Source: Rhizobiaceae bacterium
GTDB lineage: Bacteria; Pseudomonadota; Alphaproteobacteria; Rhizobiales; Rhizobiaceae
Direction: 5' to 3'
DNA: 39,470 nt
NCBI GenBank assembly: GCA_019635715.1
Contig: JAHBYY010000042.1
Location: 1-39,470, forward strand
Position 1 is the first letter of the stretch. Every line of letters starts with the position of its first letter. Of the stretch, positions 23,743 through 31,502 are shown piece by piece. The notes under the pieces were generated by a model. That model had not been told where the DNA came from. It ran no database searches and was given only the letters and a program-made list of their open reading frames with translations. The position numbers were made by a program, and so were the translations under genes.

Positions 23743-24157
23743 TACGAACATCCTGATCCGGGCGATGGTTGACGAAGGTATCGAAGAGAACAAGGTTGCT
23801 TTCGAGGTTCTTTCCACTCAGCCGCTGGCGATATCCGTAACGGTGCTGCTGGAGGCCGAGTGGGTACTTCGAAGTAAATACAAGACTTCCCGAGGCCGTG
23901 TCGCGAATCTGTTCGCTAAGCTGCTCGGAGCGGACAACCTCGACATCGAAGACTATGACGCCGTCGCCGAAGCCTTGGCCGCCCACTCGGAGGGGATGGA
24001 TTTTGCCGATGCCCTGCACGTTTTCAGGTCGCCGCCGAATTGTGATGCCTTTCTGACGTTCGATGGACCATTTCTAAGCTCAGCCCGTCGAATTCCAACA
24101 CCACTGCCGGTCGTGCGACCGTCTTTGCAACTCTCGAAAGATCAGGTTTTCGAATGA
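23726..24157 (+). CDS. PIN-domain toxin (VapC-like ribonuclease)
   Basis: 143-residue PIN-domain protein, expected to be a Mg-dependent endoribonuclease that stops translation by cutting tRNA or other RNA. Acidic active-site residues are visible: Asp6 (in IDTNILIRA), Glu43 (in LLEAEWVLRS), Asp92/Asp95 (in GMDFADALH) and Asp113 (in TFDGPF). All are intact, so it should be active. It overlaps the antitoxin gene by 17 bp. Its TGA stop overlaps the ilvH ATG (ATGA), so ilvH translation depends in part on ribosomes leaving the toxin gene. The C-terminal 25 residues after SSARRI look unrelated to the PIN fold and may derive from the old ilvB-ilvH spacer (inference). Confidence 0.88.
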   Translation: MRKAIDTNILIRAMVDEGIEENKVAFEVLSTQPLAISVTVLLEAEWVLRSKYKTSRGRVANLFAKLLGADNLDIEDYDAVAEALAAHSEGMDFADALHVFRSPPNCDAFLTFDGPFLSSARRIPTPLPVVRPSLQLSKDQVFE

Positions 24158-24726
24158 ACGCCCAGCTTCAGCCGACCGGCTCCGCCTACTTCATCGCCAA
24201 GGAAACCGAACTGCCGATCAGCCACACGCTCTCCGTGCTGGTCGACAACGAGCCGGGTGTGCTGGCGCGCGTCATCGGCCTGTTCTCGGGCCGCGGCTAC
24301 AACATCGAGAGCCTCACCGTCTCCGAGACCGAGCATGAGCGCCACCTGTCGCGCATCACCATCGTGACGCGCGGCACGCCGCATGTCCTGGAGCAGATCA
24401 AGCACCAGCTCGAGCGCATCGTGCCGGTGCATCGCGTGGTCGACCTGTCGGTGCGTGCCAATGAGCTTGGCCAGGAAAAGCCGCTGGCGCGGGAACTGGC
24501 GCTGGTGAAGGTGGCAGGCGCCGGCGAAGCCCGCGTCGAGGCGCTGCGACTGGCCGAGGCATTCCGCGCCAAGGTGATCGACGCCAACACCGAGCATTTC
24601 ATCTTCGAGATCACCGGCGCGGTCGCCAAGATCGAGCAGTTCATCGGCATCATGAAGCCGCTCGGCCTGGTCGAGGTCTGCCGGACCGGCGTCGCCGCGA
24701 TGAATCGCGGCCCGCAGGGGATGTAG
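24154..24726 (+). CDS. ilvH: Acetolactate synthase small (regulatory) subunit
   Basis: Activates the large subunit and gives valine feedback inhibition. The 190-residue protein has the N-terminal ACT domain at about 24-98 (HTLSVLVDNEPGVLARVIGLF with the glycine-rich turn SGRGYNIESLTV) and the ilvH C-terminal domain (ALVKVAGAGEARVEALRLAEAFRAKVIDAN onwards). An N-terminal extension of about 20 residues before the ACT domain is common in alphaproteobacteria. The ATG lies inside the toxin stop, and no separate ribosome site is visible at its expected place, so translation is probably coupled to the toxin gene. The protein itself appears intact. Confidence 0.96.
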   Translation: MNAQLQPTGSAYFIAKETELPISHTLSVLVDNEPGVLARVIGLFSGRGYNIESLTVSETEHERHLSRITIVTRGTPHVLEQIKHQLERIVPVHRVVDLSVRANELGQEKPLARELALVKVAGAGEARVEALRLAEAFRAKVIDANTEHFIFEITGAVAKIEQFIGIMKPLGLVEVCRTGVAAMNRGPQGM

Positions 24727-24812
24727 CGCCGTCGCGTCGATCGCTGCCGGCCGCGGAAATCTTGTCACCGGCACAATCGCGGCAATGACAAGGCGGGCCA
24801 TATAGGTCAACA

Positions 24813-24840
24813 TTCCTGACATAATAACAAATGTCAGGAA
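24813..24840. promoter_or_regulatory. Perfect 10-bp-arm palindrome before the LysE/nitrile hydratase genes
   Basis: TTCCTGACAT (24813-24822) and ATGTCAGGAA (24831-24840) are exact inverted repeats with an AT-rich 8-bp spacer. CATAAT at 24820-24825 inside it is a good -10 candidate, and AGGAA in the right arm is the ribosome site of the gene starting at 24847. A repressor bound here would block transcription. CTTGTCA/TGACAAG (24761-24767/24786-24792) forms a second, shorter inverted repeat upstream. No regulator gene is linked. Confidence 0.7.
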
Positions 24841-24846
24841 ACGCCG

Positions 24847-25443
24847 ATGTCGGCCGACGCGATCCTCGCCCTGCTGGTCTATGCCTTTGTCACCTCGATC
24901 ACGCCGGGGCCGAACAATTTCATGCTGCTGGCATCGGGCGTGAATTTCGGCTTCGTGCGGACCATCCCGCACATGTGCGGGATCGGCGTCGGCTTCTTCA
25001 CGCTGCTGCTCGGCGTCGGCCTCGGGCTCGGCGCCGTGCTGACGGCGTTTCCGGCGCTGCACCTGACGCTGAAGATGCTCGGCGGCGCCTACCTGCTCTA
25101 CCTCGCCTGGCGGATCGCCATGTCGCGTTCGCTGGGACAGGGCGCCGCGGCCGGCGCGAAGCCGCTGACCTTCCTCGAAGCGGCGGCCTTCCAGTGGGTC
25201 AATCCAAAGGCATGGGTGATGGCGATCACCGCCATGGCGGTCTACACCGACGCCAGGGCGCCGTTCTTCTCGGTGCTGGCCGTCGGAGCGGCGTTTGCGC
25301 TGGTGAATTTCCCGAGCGTCTCGACCTGGGCCGGCTTCGGCACGGCGCTGCGCGGCTTCCTGTCCGATCCCGTCCGGCTGAAATGGTTCAACATCGCCAT
25401 GGGACTGCTGCTGGCGGCGACGATCTGGCCGATGCTGCGCTGA
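24847..25443 (+). CDS. LysE/RhtB family exporter
   Basis: Inner-membrane amino acid exporter of the LysE/RhtB family, 198 residues with about six hydrophobic helices. The family signature ITPGPNNFMLLASGVNFG (about 18-35) is clear, followed by GIGVGFF and GGAYLLYLAWR (about 79-89) and the FQWVNPKAWVMA motif (about 117-128). Exact substrate unknown. It begins right after a palindromic operator and is followed after 39 bp by nitrile hydratase genes, so it may be the first gene of that operon and export an amino acid or amide product (inference). Confidence 0.9.
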   Translation: MSADAILALLVYAFVTSITPGPNNFMLLASGVNFGFVRTIPHMCGIGVGFFTLLLGVGLGLGAVLTAFPALHLTLKMLGGAYLLYLAWRIAMSRSLGQGAAAGAKPLTFLEAAAFQWVNPKAWVMAITAMAVYTDARAPFFSVLAVGAAFALVNFPSVSTWAGFGTALRGFLSDPVRLKWFNIAMGLLLAATIWPMLR

Positions 25444-25482
25444 CGGATTGTCGCATTACCCGCCAGGATCTATGGTTCCGGC

Positions 25483-26088
25483 ATGTCAGCAGATCATCAC
25501 CATGACAATGAACTCGACCCGTTCGCGGCGCGGGTGCGGGCGCTCGAGACGATCCTGACGCGGAAGGGTCTGATCGACCCGGCGGCGATCGATGCCATCG
25601 TCGAGACCTACGAGACCAAGGTCGGGCCGCGCAACGGCGCGCAGGTGGTGGCGAAGGCATGGACGGACGCCGCCTTCGCCGACTGGCTGAAGCGCGACGC
25701 CACCGCGGCGATCGCCTCGCTCGGCTATACCGGCCGGCAGGGCGAGCACATGCAGGCCGTGTTCAACACGCCCGACACCCACAACCTCGTCGTCTGCACG
25801 CTGTGCTCCTGCTATCCGTGGAGCGTGCTGGGCCTGCCGCCGGTCTGGTACAAGGCGCCGCCCTACCGCGCCAGGGCGGTGATCGATCCGCGCGGCGTGC
25901 TGGCCGAGTTCGGCCTGGAACTGCCCGCGCGGCAGGGCATCCGCGTCTGGGATTCGACGGCAGAGCTTCGCTACCTGGTCGTGCCCCTCCGCCCCGAGGG
26001 CACGGAGGGGCTCGACGAGGCCGGACTTGCGGCCCTGGTCACGCGCGATTCGATGATCGGCACCGGCCTGCCGAGGCTGCCGGCATGA
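25483..26088 (+). CDS. nthA: Nitrile hydratase alpha subunit, cobalt type
   Basis: Hydrates nitriles to amides. The 201-residue alpha subunit has the metal-binding motif VCTLCSC with Cys105, Cys108, Ser109 and Cys110; Thr at the second position indicates a non-corrin cobalt enzyme, where iron enzymes have Ser. Cys108 and Cys110 would be oxidised to sulfinic and sulfenic acid in the mature site. [23 protein letters not shown] and [14 protein letters not shown] follow as in the family. The His-rich start (HHHD at 5-8) is a small oddity. The stop overlaps the beta gene ATG (ATGA). Confidence 0.95.
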   Translation: MSADHHHDNELDPFAARVRALETILTRKGLIDPAAIDAIVETYETKVGPRNGAQVVAKAWTDAAFADWLKRDATAAIASLGYTGRQGEHMQAVFNTPDTHNLVVCTLCSCYPWSVLGLPPVWYKAPPYRARAVIDPRGVLAEFGLELPARQGIRVWDSTAELRYLVVPLRPEGTEGLDEAGLAALVTRDSMIGTGLPRLPA

Positions 26089-26744
26089 ACGGTCCGCACG
26101 ATCTCGGCGGCCAGATGGGGTTCGGGCCGGTGGCGCCCGAGCGCGACGAACCGGTCTTCCACGCCGAATGGGAGAAGCGCGCGCTGGGCGTCACGCTGTG
26201 TTCCGGGGCGCTGGGGGCGTGGAGCATCGACGAGAGCCGCCATATGCGCGAAAGCCTGCATCCGGCCGATTATTACGCGTCGAGCTACTACCAGATCTGG
26301 ATCAAGGCGCTGGAGCGCCTGCTGGTGCGCCATGGTTTTGTCGACGAGGCCGAACTGCGGGCAGGCGAGGCCATGTCGCCGGGCGCGGTGCCCAAGCGCG
26401 TCCTGCGGGCGGCCGACGTGGCCGCCGTGCTGGCGAGAGGCGGTCCGTGCAACCGCCCGGTCGAGGCGCTGCCGCGCTTCGCGCCGGGCGACAGGGTGCG
26501 GACGCGCAATTTTCATCCGACCGGCCACACGCGGCTGCCGCGCTATGCGCGCGGCAAGACCGGCAGGGTCGAGGCGGTGCGCGAAGGTTTTGTCCTCCCG
26601 GACACCAACGCGCACGGACATGGCGAGCAGCCCGAGCATGTCTATACGGTCGTCTTCGATGCCGGCGAGATCTGGGGCGAGGGCGCCGATCCGTCGCTGA
26701 CGATCTCGATCGACGCCTGGGAGCGCTATCTTGAGCCGGCCTGA
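26085..26744 (+). CDS. nthB: Nitrile hydratase beta subunit
   Basis: 219-residue partner of the alpha subunit. The start [16 protein letters not shown] is the hallmark of the family. The N-terminal helical domain ([21 protein letters not shown], about 61-81) wraps around alpha, and the C-terminal SH3-like barrel contains [11 protein letters not shown] (about 137-147), [11 protein letters not shown] and [16 protein letters not shown]. The conserved arginines that contact the oxidised cysteines lie in these segments. It overlaps nthA by 4 bp and the accessory gene follows at once, so the three genes are one unit. Confidence 0.95.
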   Translation: MNGPHDLGGQMGFGPVAPERDEPVFHAEWEKRALGVTLCSGALGAWSIDESRHMRESLHPADYYASSYYQIWIKALERLLVRHGFVDEAELRAGEAMSPGAVPKRVLRAADVAAVLARGGPCNRPVEALPRFAPGDRVRTRNFHPTGHTRLPRYARGKTGRVEAVREGFVLPDTNAHGHGEQPEHVYTVVFDAGEIWGEGADPSLTISIDAWERYLEPA

Positions 26745-26745
26745 C

Positions 26746-27105
26746 ATGGCGTCAGGAGCGGGGATGCCACCGGGCGTCGAAGAACCCGTGTTCGCCGAGC
26801 CCTGGCAGGCGCAGGCCTTCGCCATGGTCGTCGCGCTGCATCGGCGAGGTGCGTTCACCTGGACGGAATGGGCCGATGCGCTCTCGGCGGAAGTGCACGG
26901 CCGTGGCGCGGCCCCGGACGGCCACGACTACTACGAGCACTGGCTGCACGCGCTGGAGGCGCTGCTCGTCGCGAAAAACGTGTCGACCGGCGCCGAGATC
27001 GACGATCTCGCCGCCGCGTGGGAGCGTGCGGCGCGCGCCACGCCGCACGGACAGGCGATCGTGCTCGAGAACGATCCGCAGCGTGAAGGTGCGATCGCAA
27101 CCTGA
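26746..27105 (+). CDS. Nitrile hydratase accessory protein
   Basis: About 119 residues, belonging to the nitrile hydratase accessory (activator) family that is related to the beta subunit N-terminal domain and helps insert cobalt into alpha and exchange it into the enzyme. The family core FAEPWQAQAFAMVVALHRRGAFTWTEWADAL and DYYEHWLHALEALL is plain. Three starts are possible in frame: TTG 26731 overlapping nthB, ATG 26746 just after its stop, and ATG 26764, which has the best ribosome site (AGGAG at 26754-26758). All keep the core. The protein is complete; a repeat element begins 2 bp after its stop. Confidence 0.88.
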   Translation: MASGAGMPPGVEEPVFAEPWQAQAFAMVVALHRRGAFTWTEWADALSAEVHGRGAAPDGHDYYEHWLHALEALLVAKNVSTGAEIDDLAAAWERAARATPHGQAIVLENDPQREGAIAT

Positions 27106-27106
27106 T

Positions 27107-27255
27107 CTCAGTGTCTGATCCAACAGGCGCCATGCCGGGCTGCAAATGGCAATTTCTGCGCTTCCGGTGCTCGCGTACCCGAATGTGCGCTGTGCTCCGG
27201 TTCTCGAAATCACCATTTTCGCCACGGCCTGTCGCCTTTTGATTCAGACACTAAG
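27107..27255. repeat. Dispersed ~150-bp element with terminal inverted repeats, copy B
   Basis: Homologous to 11598-11743 over its central 100 bp at a constant offset (81 of 100 identical by hand count, the first 70 bp being the most similar). Its ends are inverted repeats: CTCAGTGTCTGATC (27107-27120) and GATTCAGACACTAAG (27241-27255), differing by one substitution and one inserted base. The 307-bp gap 27106-27412 holds this element, then a fragment of GC-rich repeat (GGGGGAGAGGTGGCC near 27260), then the AT-rich control region of vapB; no gene is seen. Confidence 0.7.
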
Positions 27256-27360
27256 AATGGGGGAGAGGTGGCCGCAGGGCCGGTGAGGGGATGTCGGGAA
27301 ACAATTTGCCGACCTGAGTTCGCTGCCCTGAACCTGATATTGTTCCTGTTGTGTTCCGAA

Positions 27361-27412
27361 TTTATATATGCAACGCTGGGCACGTATATAACTGTTACAC
27401 GTTGTAGGGATA
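27361..27412. promoter_or_regulatory. AT-rich control region of vapBC
   Basis: TTATATA (27362-27368) and TATATAA (27385-27391) form an inverted repeat in a strongly AT-rich patch. TACA-CGT-TGTA (27396-27406) is a smaller one, and TACACGTT occurs at 27396-27403 and again at 27420-27427 inside the antitoxin gene. These fit an autoregulated VapB operator and promoter. GTAGGGATA supplies a weak ribosome site. Confidence 0.5.
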
Positions 27413-27706
27413 ATGGTCATACACGTTAAAGATGCAGAGACCGACGTGCTGGTCAGAGAACTCGCGCGAATGCGCGGAATTGGCATCACCGATGCCATAA
27501 AGGAAGCGGTTCAGGCGGCAATCGATAGCGACCGAAGGCAGGCGGAGCGGGATCTGGATGCGTCGCTCGAGGAAAGACTCAAGCCGCTGTTCGAAAGGCT
27601 CGATCGACTGCCGCGTCCGCCGTTGAGTACTGATCGCCAATTCTTCGATTCGCTCTGGGCGGATGAAGGATCCAGCTCGAACATGAATGACGGCAATGTT
27701 TCTTGA
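27413..27706 (+). CDS. vapB: VapB-type antitoxin (Rv0623/PSK family)
   Basis: 97-residue antitoxin of the VapB group with the short ribbon-helix-helix N-terminus: VIHVKDAETDVLVRELARMRGIGITDAIKEAVQAAI (strand, then two helices, residues 2-38, key pattern V-K-D...L...T-x-A-x). The remainder is charged and helical, then a loose tail that should wrap the toxin. It overlaps the vapC gene by 20 bp. An AT-rich palindromic region upstream is its likely own operator. The module follows directly on a repeat element and interrupts nothing visible. Confidence 0.88.
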   Translation: MVIHVKDAETDVLVRELARMRGIGITDAIKEAVQAAIDSDRRQAERDLDASLEERLKPLFERLDRLPRPPLSTDRQFFDSLWADEGSSSNMNDGNVS

Positions 27707-28091
27707 TGCTTCGGCGCTTGTCGCCATTTTGGCCAATGAGCCGGAAAGGGGTGCGTTCCTGCGCAAGCTGCAATCGAGCGACAGACGGACGACGTCGGTC
27801 GTTGCCGTGTTCGAGGCTGCCTTGGCGCTCAGTCGGGCGACAGGGAGCTGCGCCGCCGCGCATAGCGAGGTCCAGCGCTTCATGGACATCGCCGGTATCG
27901 TGATCGAGGAAACGCCTGCGTCACTCCTGCCCGAGCTGGCGATTGCCTGGGACCGATATGGAAAGACCAGCGAAAGCGCGGCCAGGTTGAATATGGGAGA
28001 CTGCGTCTCCTACGCCTTCGCGAAGCTGCTCGGGGTTCCTCTGTTGTTCAAGGGCAACGATTTCATTCACACCGATCTCGTCGCGGCGTAG
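27687..28091 (+). CDS. vapC: VapC-type PIN-domain ribonuclease toxin
   Basis: 134-residue PIN-domain toxin. Active-site acids are Asp7 (in FLDASALVAIL), Glu43 (in VAVFEAALAL), Asp105 (in NMGDCVSYAFAK) and Asp125 (in FKGNDFIHTDL), all intact, so an active endoribonuclease is expected, held in check by VapB. ATG 27687 is listed; ATG 27696, three codons in, is equally possible. It resembles the common rhizobial VapC group and differs clearly from the PIN protein at 23726. The RecD-like helicase gene begins 46 bp later. Confidence 0.92.
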   Translation: MTAMFLDASALVAILANEPERGAFLRKLQSSDRRTTSVVAVFEAALALSRATGSCAAAHSEVQRFMDIAGIVIEETPASLLPELAIAWDRYGKTSESAARLNMGDCVSYAFAKLLGVPLLFKGNDFIHTDLVAA

Positions 28092-28137
28092 CGCGGACGC
28101 CCTTGCCCATCCACCGCGAATCCTGTCTCACCGCCTG

Positions 28138-29265
28138 ATGGAATTCTCTCCGCAACAGGACGATGCGCTGAAGGCTGTCGACCGCTGGCTGAAAGCCGGG
28201 CGCTCGCCGCTGTTCCGGCTGTTCGGCTATGCGGGGACCGGCAAGACCACCCTGGCCAGGCACTTCGCCGCCGACATCGAAGGACAGGTGCAGTTCGCCG
28301 CCTTCACCGGCAAGGCGGCGCAGGTGCTGCGTTCGAAGGGAGCGACGAATGCCCGGACCATCCACTCGCTGATCTACCGCCCGCGCGGCGAGGAGGCCGT
28401 CGAGGACGAGACGACCGGCAAGACGTCGATCAATCCGACCTTCGCGATCAACCGCCAGAGCCCGATCAGCCGGGCGAAGCTGATCGTCGTCGACGAATGC
28501 TCGATGGTCGACGAGCAGCTCGGCCGCGACCTGATGAGTTTCGGCACGCCGATCCTCGTGCTCGGCGACCCCGGACAGTTGCCGCCGATTTCGGGAGGCG
28601 GCTTCTTCACCGATGCCGAGCCGGATTTCCTGCTGACCGAAATCCACAGGCAGGCGCGCGACAACCCGATCATCCGGCTGGCGCTCGACGTGCGCGAGGG
28701 CCGCGAGTTCATGCATGGCGACTACGGCACGGCGCAGGTGATCGGGCGCGAAGCGGTGACGCAGGACATGGTGCTGCAGGCGGATCAGGTCCTGGTCGGG
28801 ACCAATCGCACGCGGCGACGCTACAATATGCGGCTGCGCGAGCTGAAGGGCTTCACCGCCGACTATCCGCAGGCCGGCGACAAGCTGGTCTGCCTGCGCA
28901 ACGACCCCGCGAAGGGACTGCTCAACGGCTCGCTGTGGAAGGTGATGACGGCCTCCCGCGAGACAGTGAAGCCCGGCATCAACCTGCTCGTTTCGCCCGA
29001 GGAGGACGACCCGGACCGCGGCGTCGCCAAGATCAAGCTGATGAAGGCGGCCTTCGAGGATCCGGATGCGGATATTCCCTGGCAGCAGAAGAAGCGCTTC
29101 GACGATTTCGACTTCGGCTATGCGCTGACGGTCCACAAGGCGCAGGGCTCGCAATGGGACGAGATCGTGCTGTTCGACGAAAGCTGGGCGTTCAAGGAGA
29201 CGCGCCAGCGCTGGCTGTACACGGCGATCACACGGGCGGCGCAGAGACTGACGATCGTCCGCTGA
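28138..29265 (+). CDS. RecD-like superfamily 1 DNA helicase
   Basis: 375-residue ATP-dependent DNA helicase similar to RecD2/Dda-type enzymes. Walker [10 protein letters not shown] lies at 30-38, motif Ia-like [15 protein letters not shown] at 54-68, Walker [12 protein letters not shown] at 115-125, [10 protein letters not shown] (motif III) near 142-151, and the C-terminal UvrD-like [20 protein letters not shown] with [11 protein letters not shown] (motifs V and VI). It is much shorter than RecD of RecBCD and stands alone, so it is probably a stand-alone 5'-3' helicase in repair or replication restart; polarity is inferred from the family. The start lacks a strong ribosome site but the SPQQDDAL beginning is typical. 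Confidence 0.92.
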   Translation: MEFSPQQDDALKAVDRWLKAGRSPLFRLFGYAGTGKTTLARHFAADIEGQVQFAAFTGKAAQVLRSKGATNARTIHSLIYRPRGEEAVEDETTGKTSINPTFAINRQSPISRAKLIVVDECSMVDEQLGRDLMSFGTPILVLGDPGQLPPISGGGFFTDAEPDFLLTEIHRQARDNPIIRLALDVREGREFMHGDYGTAQVIGREAVTQDMVLQADQVLVGTNRTRRRYNMRLRELKGFTADYPQAGDKLVCLRNDPAKGLLNGSLWKVMTASRETVKPGINLLVSPEEDDPDRGVAKIKLMKAAFEDPDADIPWQQKKRFDDFDFGYALTVHKAQGSQWDEIVLFDESWAFKETRQRWLYTAITRAAQRLTIVR

Positions 29266-29425
29266 TCTGTTTCGGCGGATTTTTGCCGGCGCGTCGGCCC
29301 GCCGCTTTCGAATCCCAAGCCATGCGCCCTTGGCATATGGGCCCTGCGAGCTAACTACTTTCAAACAGTTGCTATTGCACCGCAGCAGGCGTAGAGGACC
29401 GCGCGTTTTGCCGGAGGCAGCGGGA

Positions 29426-31336
29426 ATGGACGTGCAGGGCGAGGTCGAGGGTGCGGTGGCGCCGTCGGCCCATGTTGCTGGTGCGCATGACACCAAGATC
29501 CTGATGCTCGGCGCGCTGGGCGTCGTCTACGGCGATATCGGGACCAGCCCGATCTATGCGCTGCGGGAGGCGCTGACCGCGTCGGCGGGCGGGGCGGTGG
29601 CGGAGCGCGGCGACGTGCTCGGGGTTCTTTCGCTCATCGTCTGGGCGCTGACCATCATCGTCACCATCAAATATATCAGCTTCGTGCTGCGGGCCGACAA
29701 CAGGGGCGAGGGCGGCACGCTTTCGCTGATGGCTCTGGCGCGCTCGAGCTTCACCAACAGGTCCGGCATCGTGCTGGTGATCGGCATCCTCGGCGCCGGG
29801 CTCTTCTACGGCGACGCGGTGATCACTCCGGCGATCTCGGTGCTGTCGGCGGTGGAGGGCACGAGCGTCGTCACGCCGGCCTTCGATCCCTACATCGTGC
29901 CGCTGACGCTGCTGATCCTGGCGATCGTCTTCTCGGTGCAGCGCTTCGGCACAGGACAGGTGGCGAATGTGTTCGGGCCGATCACCGCGATCTGGTTCCT
30001 GGCGATCGGCGCCTCGGGTCTGATGCACATCCTCCACGACCCGGAGATTCTCTACGCGCTCAATCCGTTGCAGGGCGTGCTGTTCCTGGTGCATTCGCCC
30101 GACGTCGCCTTCGTCACGATCGGCGCGATCTTTCTCGCCGTGACCGGGGCCGAGGCGCTCTACGCCGATCTCGGCCATTTCGGCCGCCGGCCGATCGTGC
30201 TGGCATGGATGGTCATCGTCTTCCCCTGCCTGCTGCTCAACTATTTCGGACAGGGCGCCTTCGTGCTGTCGAAAGGCGGCGTGATCGGCCATCCGTTCTT
30301 CGAGATGAATCAGGGCTGGCCGCTGATACCGATGGTGGTCCTGGCCACGGCGGCGACGGTGATCGCCAGCCAGGCGGTGATCTCGGGGGCGTTCTCGCTG
30401 ACCCGGCAGGCCGTACAACTCAACCTCCTGCCGCGGTTCGAGATCCTGCACACCTCGGAGACGCAATCCGGCCAGATCTATCTGCCGCGCGTCAACCTCC
30501 TGCTGGCGGTCGTCGTCATGATGCTGGTCGTCGGCTTCGGCGAATCCAGCGATCTGGCCTCGGCCTATGGCATTTCGGTCACCGGCAACATGCTGATGAC
30601 GACGATCCTGCTCTATGTGGTGATGACCCGCATCTGGAAATGGCGCCTGGCCGTGGCGATCGCCATGACGACCGTCTTCGCCATCATCGACATCGGTTTC
30701 TTCATGTCGAACATCGTCAAGGTCTTTGACGGCGGCTGGGCGTCGCTGCTGGTGGCCGGGGCGGTGGTCCTGGTGATGACGACCTGGGTGCGCGGGTCGC
30801 GCCAATTGTTCGAGAAGACCCGAAAGAACGAGATCCCGCTGGACTTCCTCGCCGGGAACATGGCGCGGAAGCCCCCGACGCTGGTGCCCGGAACCGCCGT
30901 TTTCCTGACCAGCGATCCGGCCAGCGCCCCGACCGCGATGATGCACAGCCTCAAGCACTACAAGGTGCTGCACGAGAAGAACGTGATCCTGACCGTGGTG
31001 ACCGCGCCGCGCCCGGTGGTTCCCGACAGCGAGCGGGCGAGGCTGGAGCCCGTCAACGACCTGTTCATGCGGGTGACGCTGACCTTCGGCTATATGGAGC
31101 GCCCCAACATCCCCAAGGCGCTCGCCGTCTGCCGCAAGCTCGGCTGGAAGTTCGACATCATGACGACGTCGTTCTTCCTGTCGCGCCGATCGCTGCGGCA
31201 ATCGCCGAACTCCGAGATGCCGGGCTGGCAGGACAAGCTGTTCATCGGCCTGGCGCGAACCGCAGCCGACGCCACCGAGTATTTCCAGATCCCGACCGGG
31301 CGGGTCGTCGAGATCGGCACGCAGGTGGCGGTATGA
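29426..31336 (+). CDS. kup: Kup family potassium transporter
   Basis: Proton-coupled potassium uptake protein, 636 residues, with about twelve membrane helices in the first 460 residues and a cytoplasmic C-terminal domain. Signature segments are [21 protein letters not shown] (GDIGTSP at 36-42), [12 protein letters not shown] (about 93-104) and [19 protein letters not shown] (about 128-146). GGAGG at 29412-29416 lies before the ATG; a longer in-frame start at 29330 is less likely. Rhizobia often carry several kup copies. After the stop, 166 bp of mainly repeat sequence separate it from a convergent gene. Confidence 0.96.
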   Translation: MDVQGEVEGAVAPSAHVAGAHDTKILMLGALGVVYGDIGTSPIYALREALTASAGGAVAERGDVLGVLSLIVWALTIIVTIKYISFVLRADNRGEGGTLSLMALARSSFTNRSGIVLVIGILGAGLFYGDAVITPAISVLSAVEGTSVVTPAFDPYIVPLTLLILAIVFSVQRFGTGQVANVFGPITAIWFLAIGASGLMHILHDPEILYALNPLQGVLFLVHSPDVAFVTIGAIFLAVTGAEALYADLGHFGRRPIVLAWMVIVFPCLLLNYFGQGAFVLSKGGVIGHPFFEMNQGWPLIPMVVLATAATVIASQAVISGAFSLTRQAVQLNLLPRFEILHTSETQSGQIYLPRVNLLLAVVVMMLVVGFGESSDLASAYGISVTGNMLMTTILLYVVMTRIWKWRLAVAIAMTTVFAIIDIGFFMSNIVKVFDGGWASLLVAGAVVLVMTTWVRGSRQLFEKTRKNEIPLDFLAGNMARKPPTLVPGTAVFLTSDPASAPTAMMHSLKHYKVLHEKNVILTVVTAPRPVVPDSERARLEPVNDLFMRVTLTFGYMERPNIPKALAVCRKLGWKFDIMTTSFFLSRRSLRQSPNSEMPGWQDKLFIGLARTAADATEYFQIPTGRVVEIGTQVAV

Positions 31337-31398
31337 GGGGGGCGGTAGGCACAGGATTCTGGAGTCTGCTGCTCACACGCTCCCGCATTTCATCAGCG

Positions 31399-31462
31399 CC
31401 TTCCCCCTCTCCGCCTCGCTTTGCTCGGCACCTCTCCCCCCCTCCGGAGGGAGAGGAAGGGC
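31399..31462. repeat. GC-rich hairpin repeat between convergent genes
   Basis: CCTTCCCCCTCTCC at its start and GGAGAGGAAGG at its end are near complements, with an inner palindrome CCCTCCGGAGGG (31440-31451). The block CTCCGGAGGGAGAGGAA is shared exactly with 17952-17968. It lies between kup and the convergent oxidoreductase gene and could act as a two-way terminator. Confidence 0.7.
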
Positions 31463-31502
31463 CCTGGGCATTGAGCCGTTTCAAGCGTGCGGAAGGCTGA
31501 GA

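Noticed and set aside
29372-31201. 609-codon open frame on the minus strand opposite kup
   Set aside because: Very His/Asp/Arg/Gln-rich, no domain; the plus strand encodes a complete Kup transporter.
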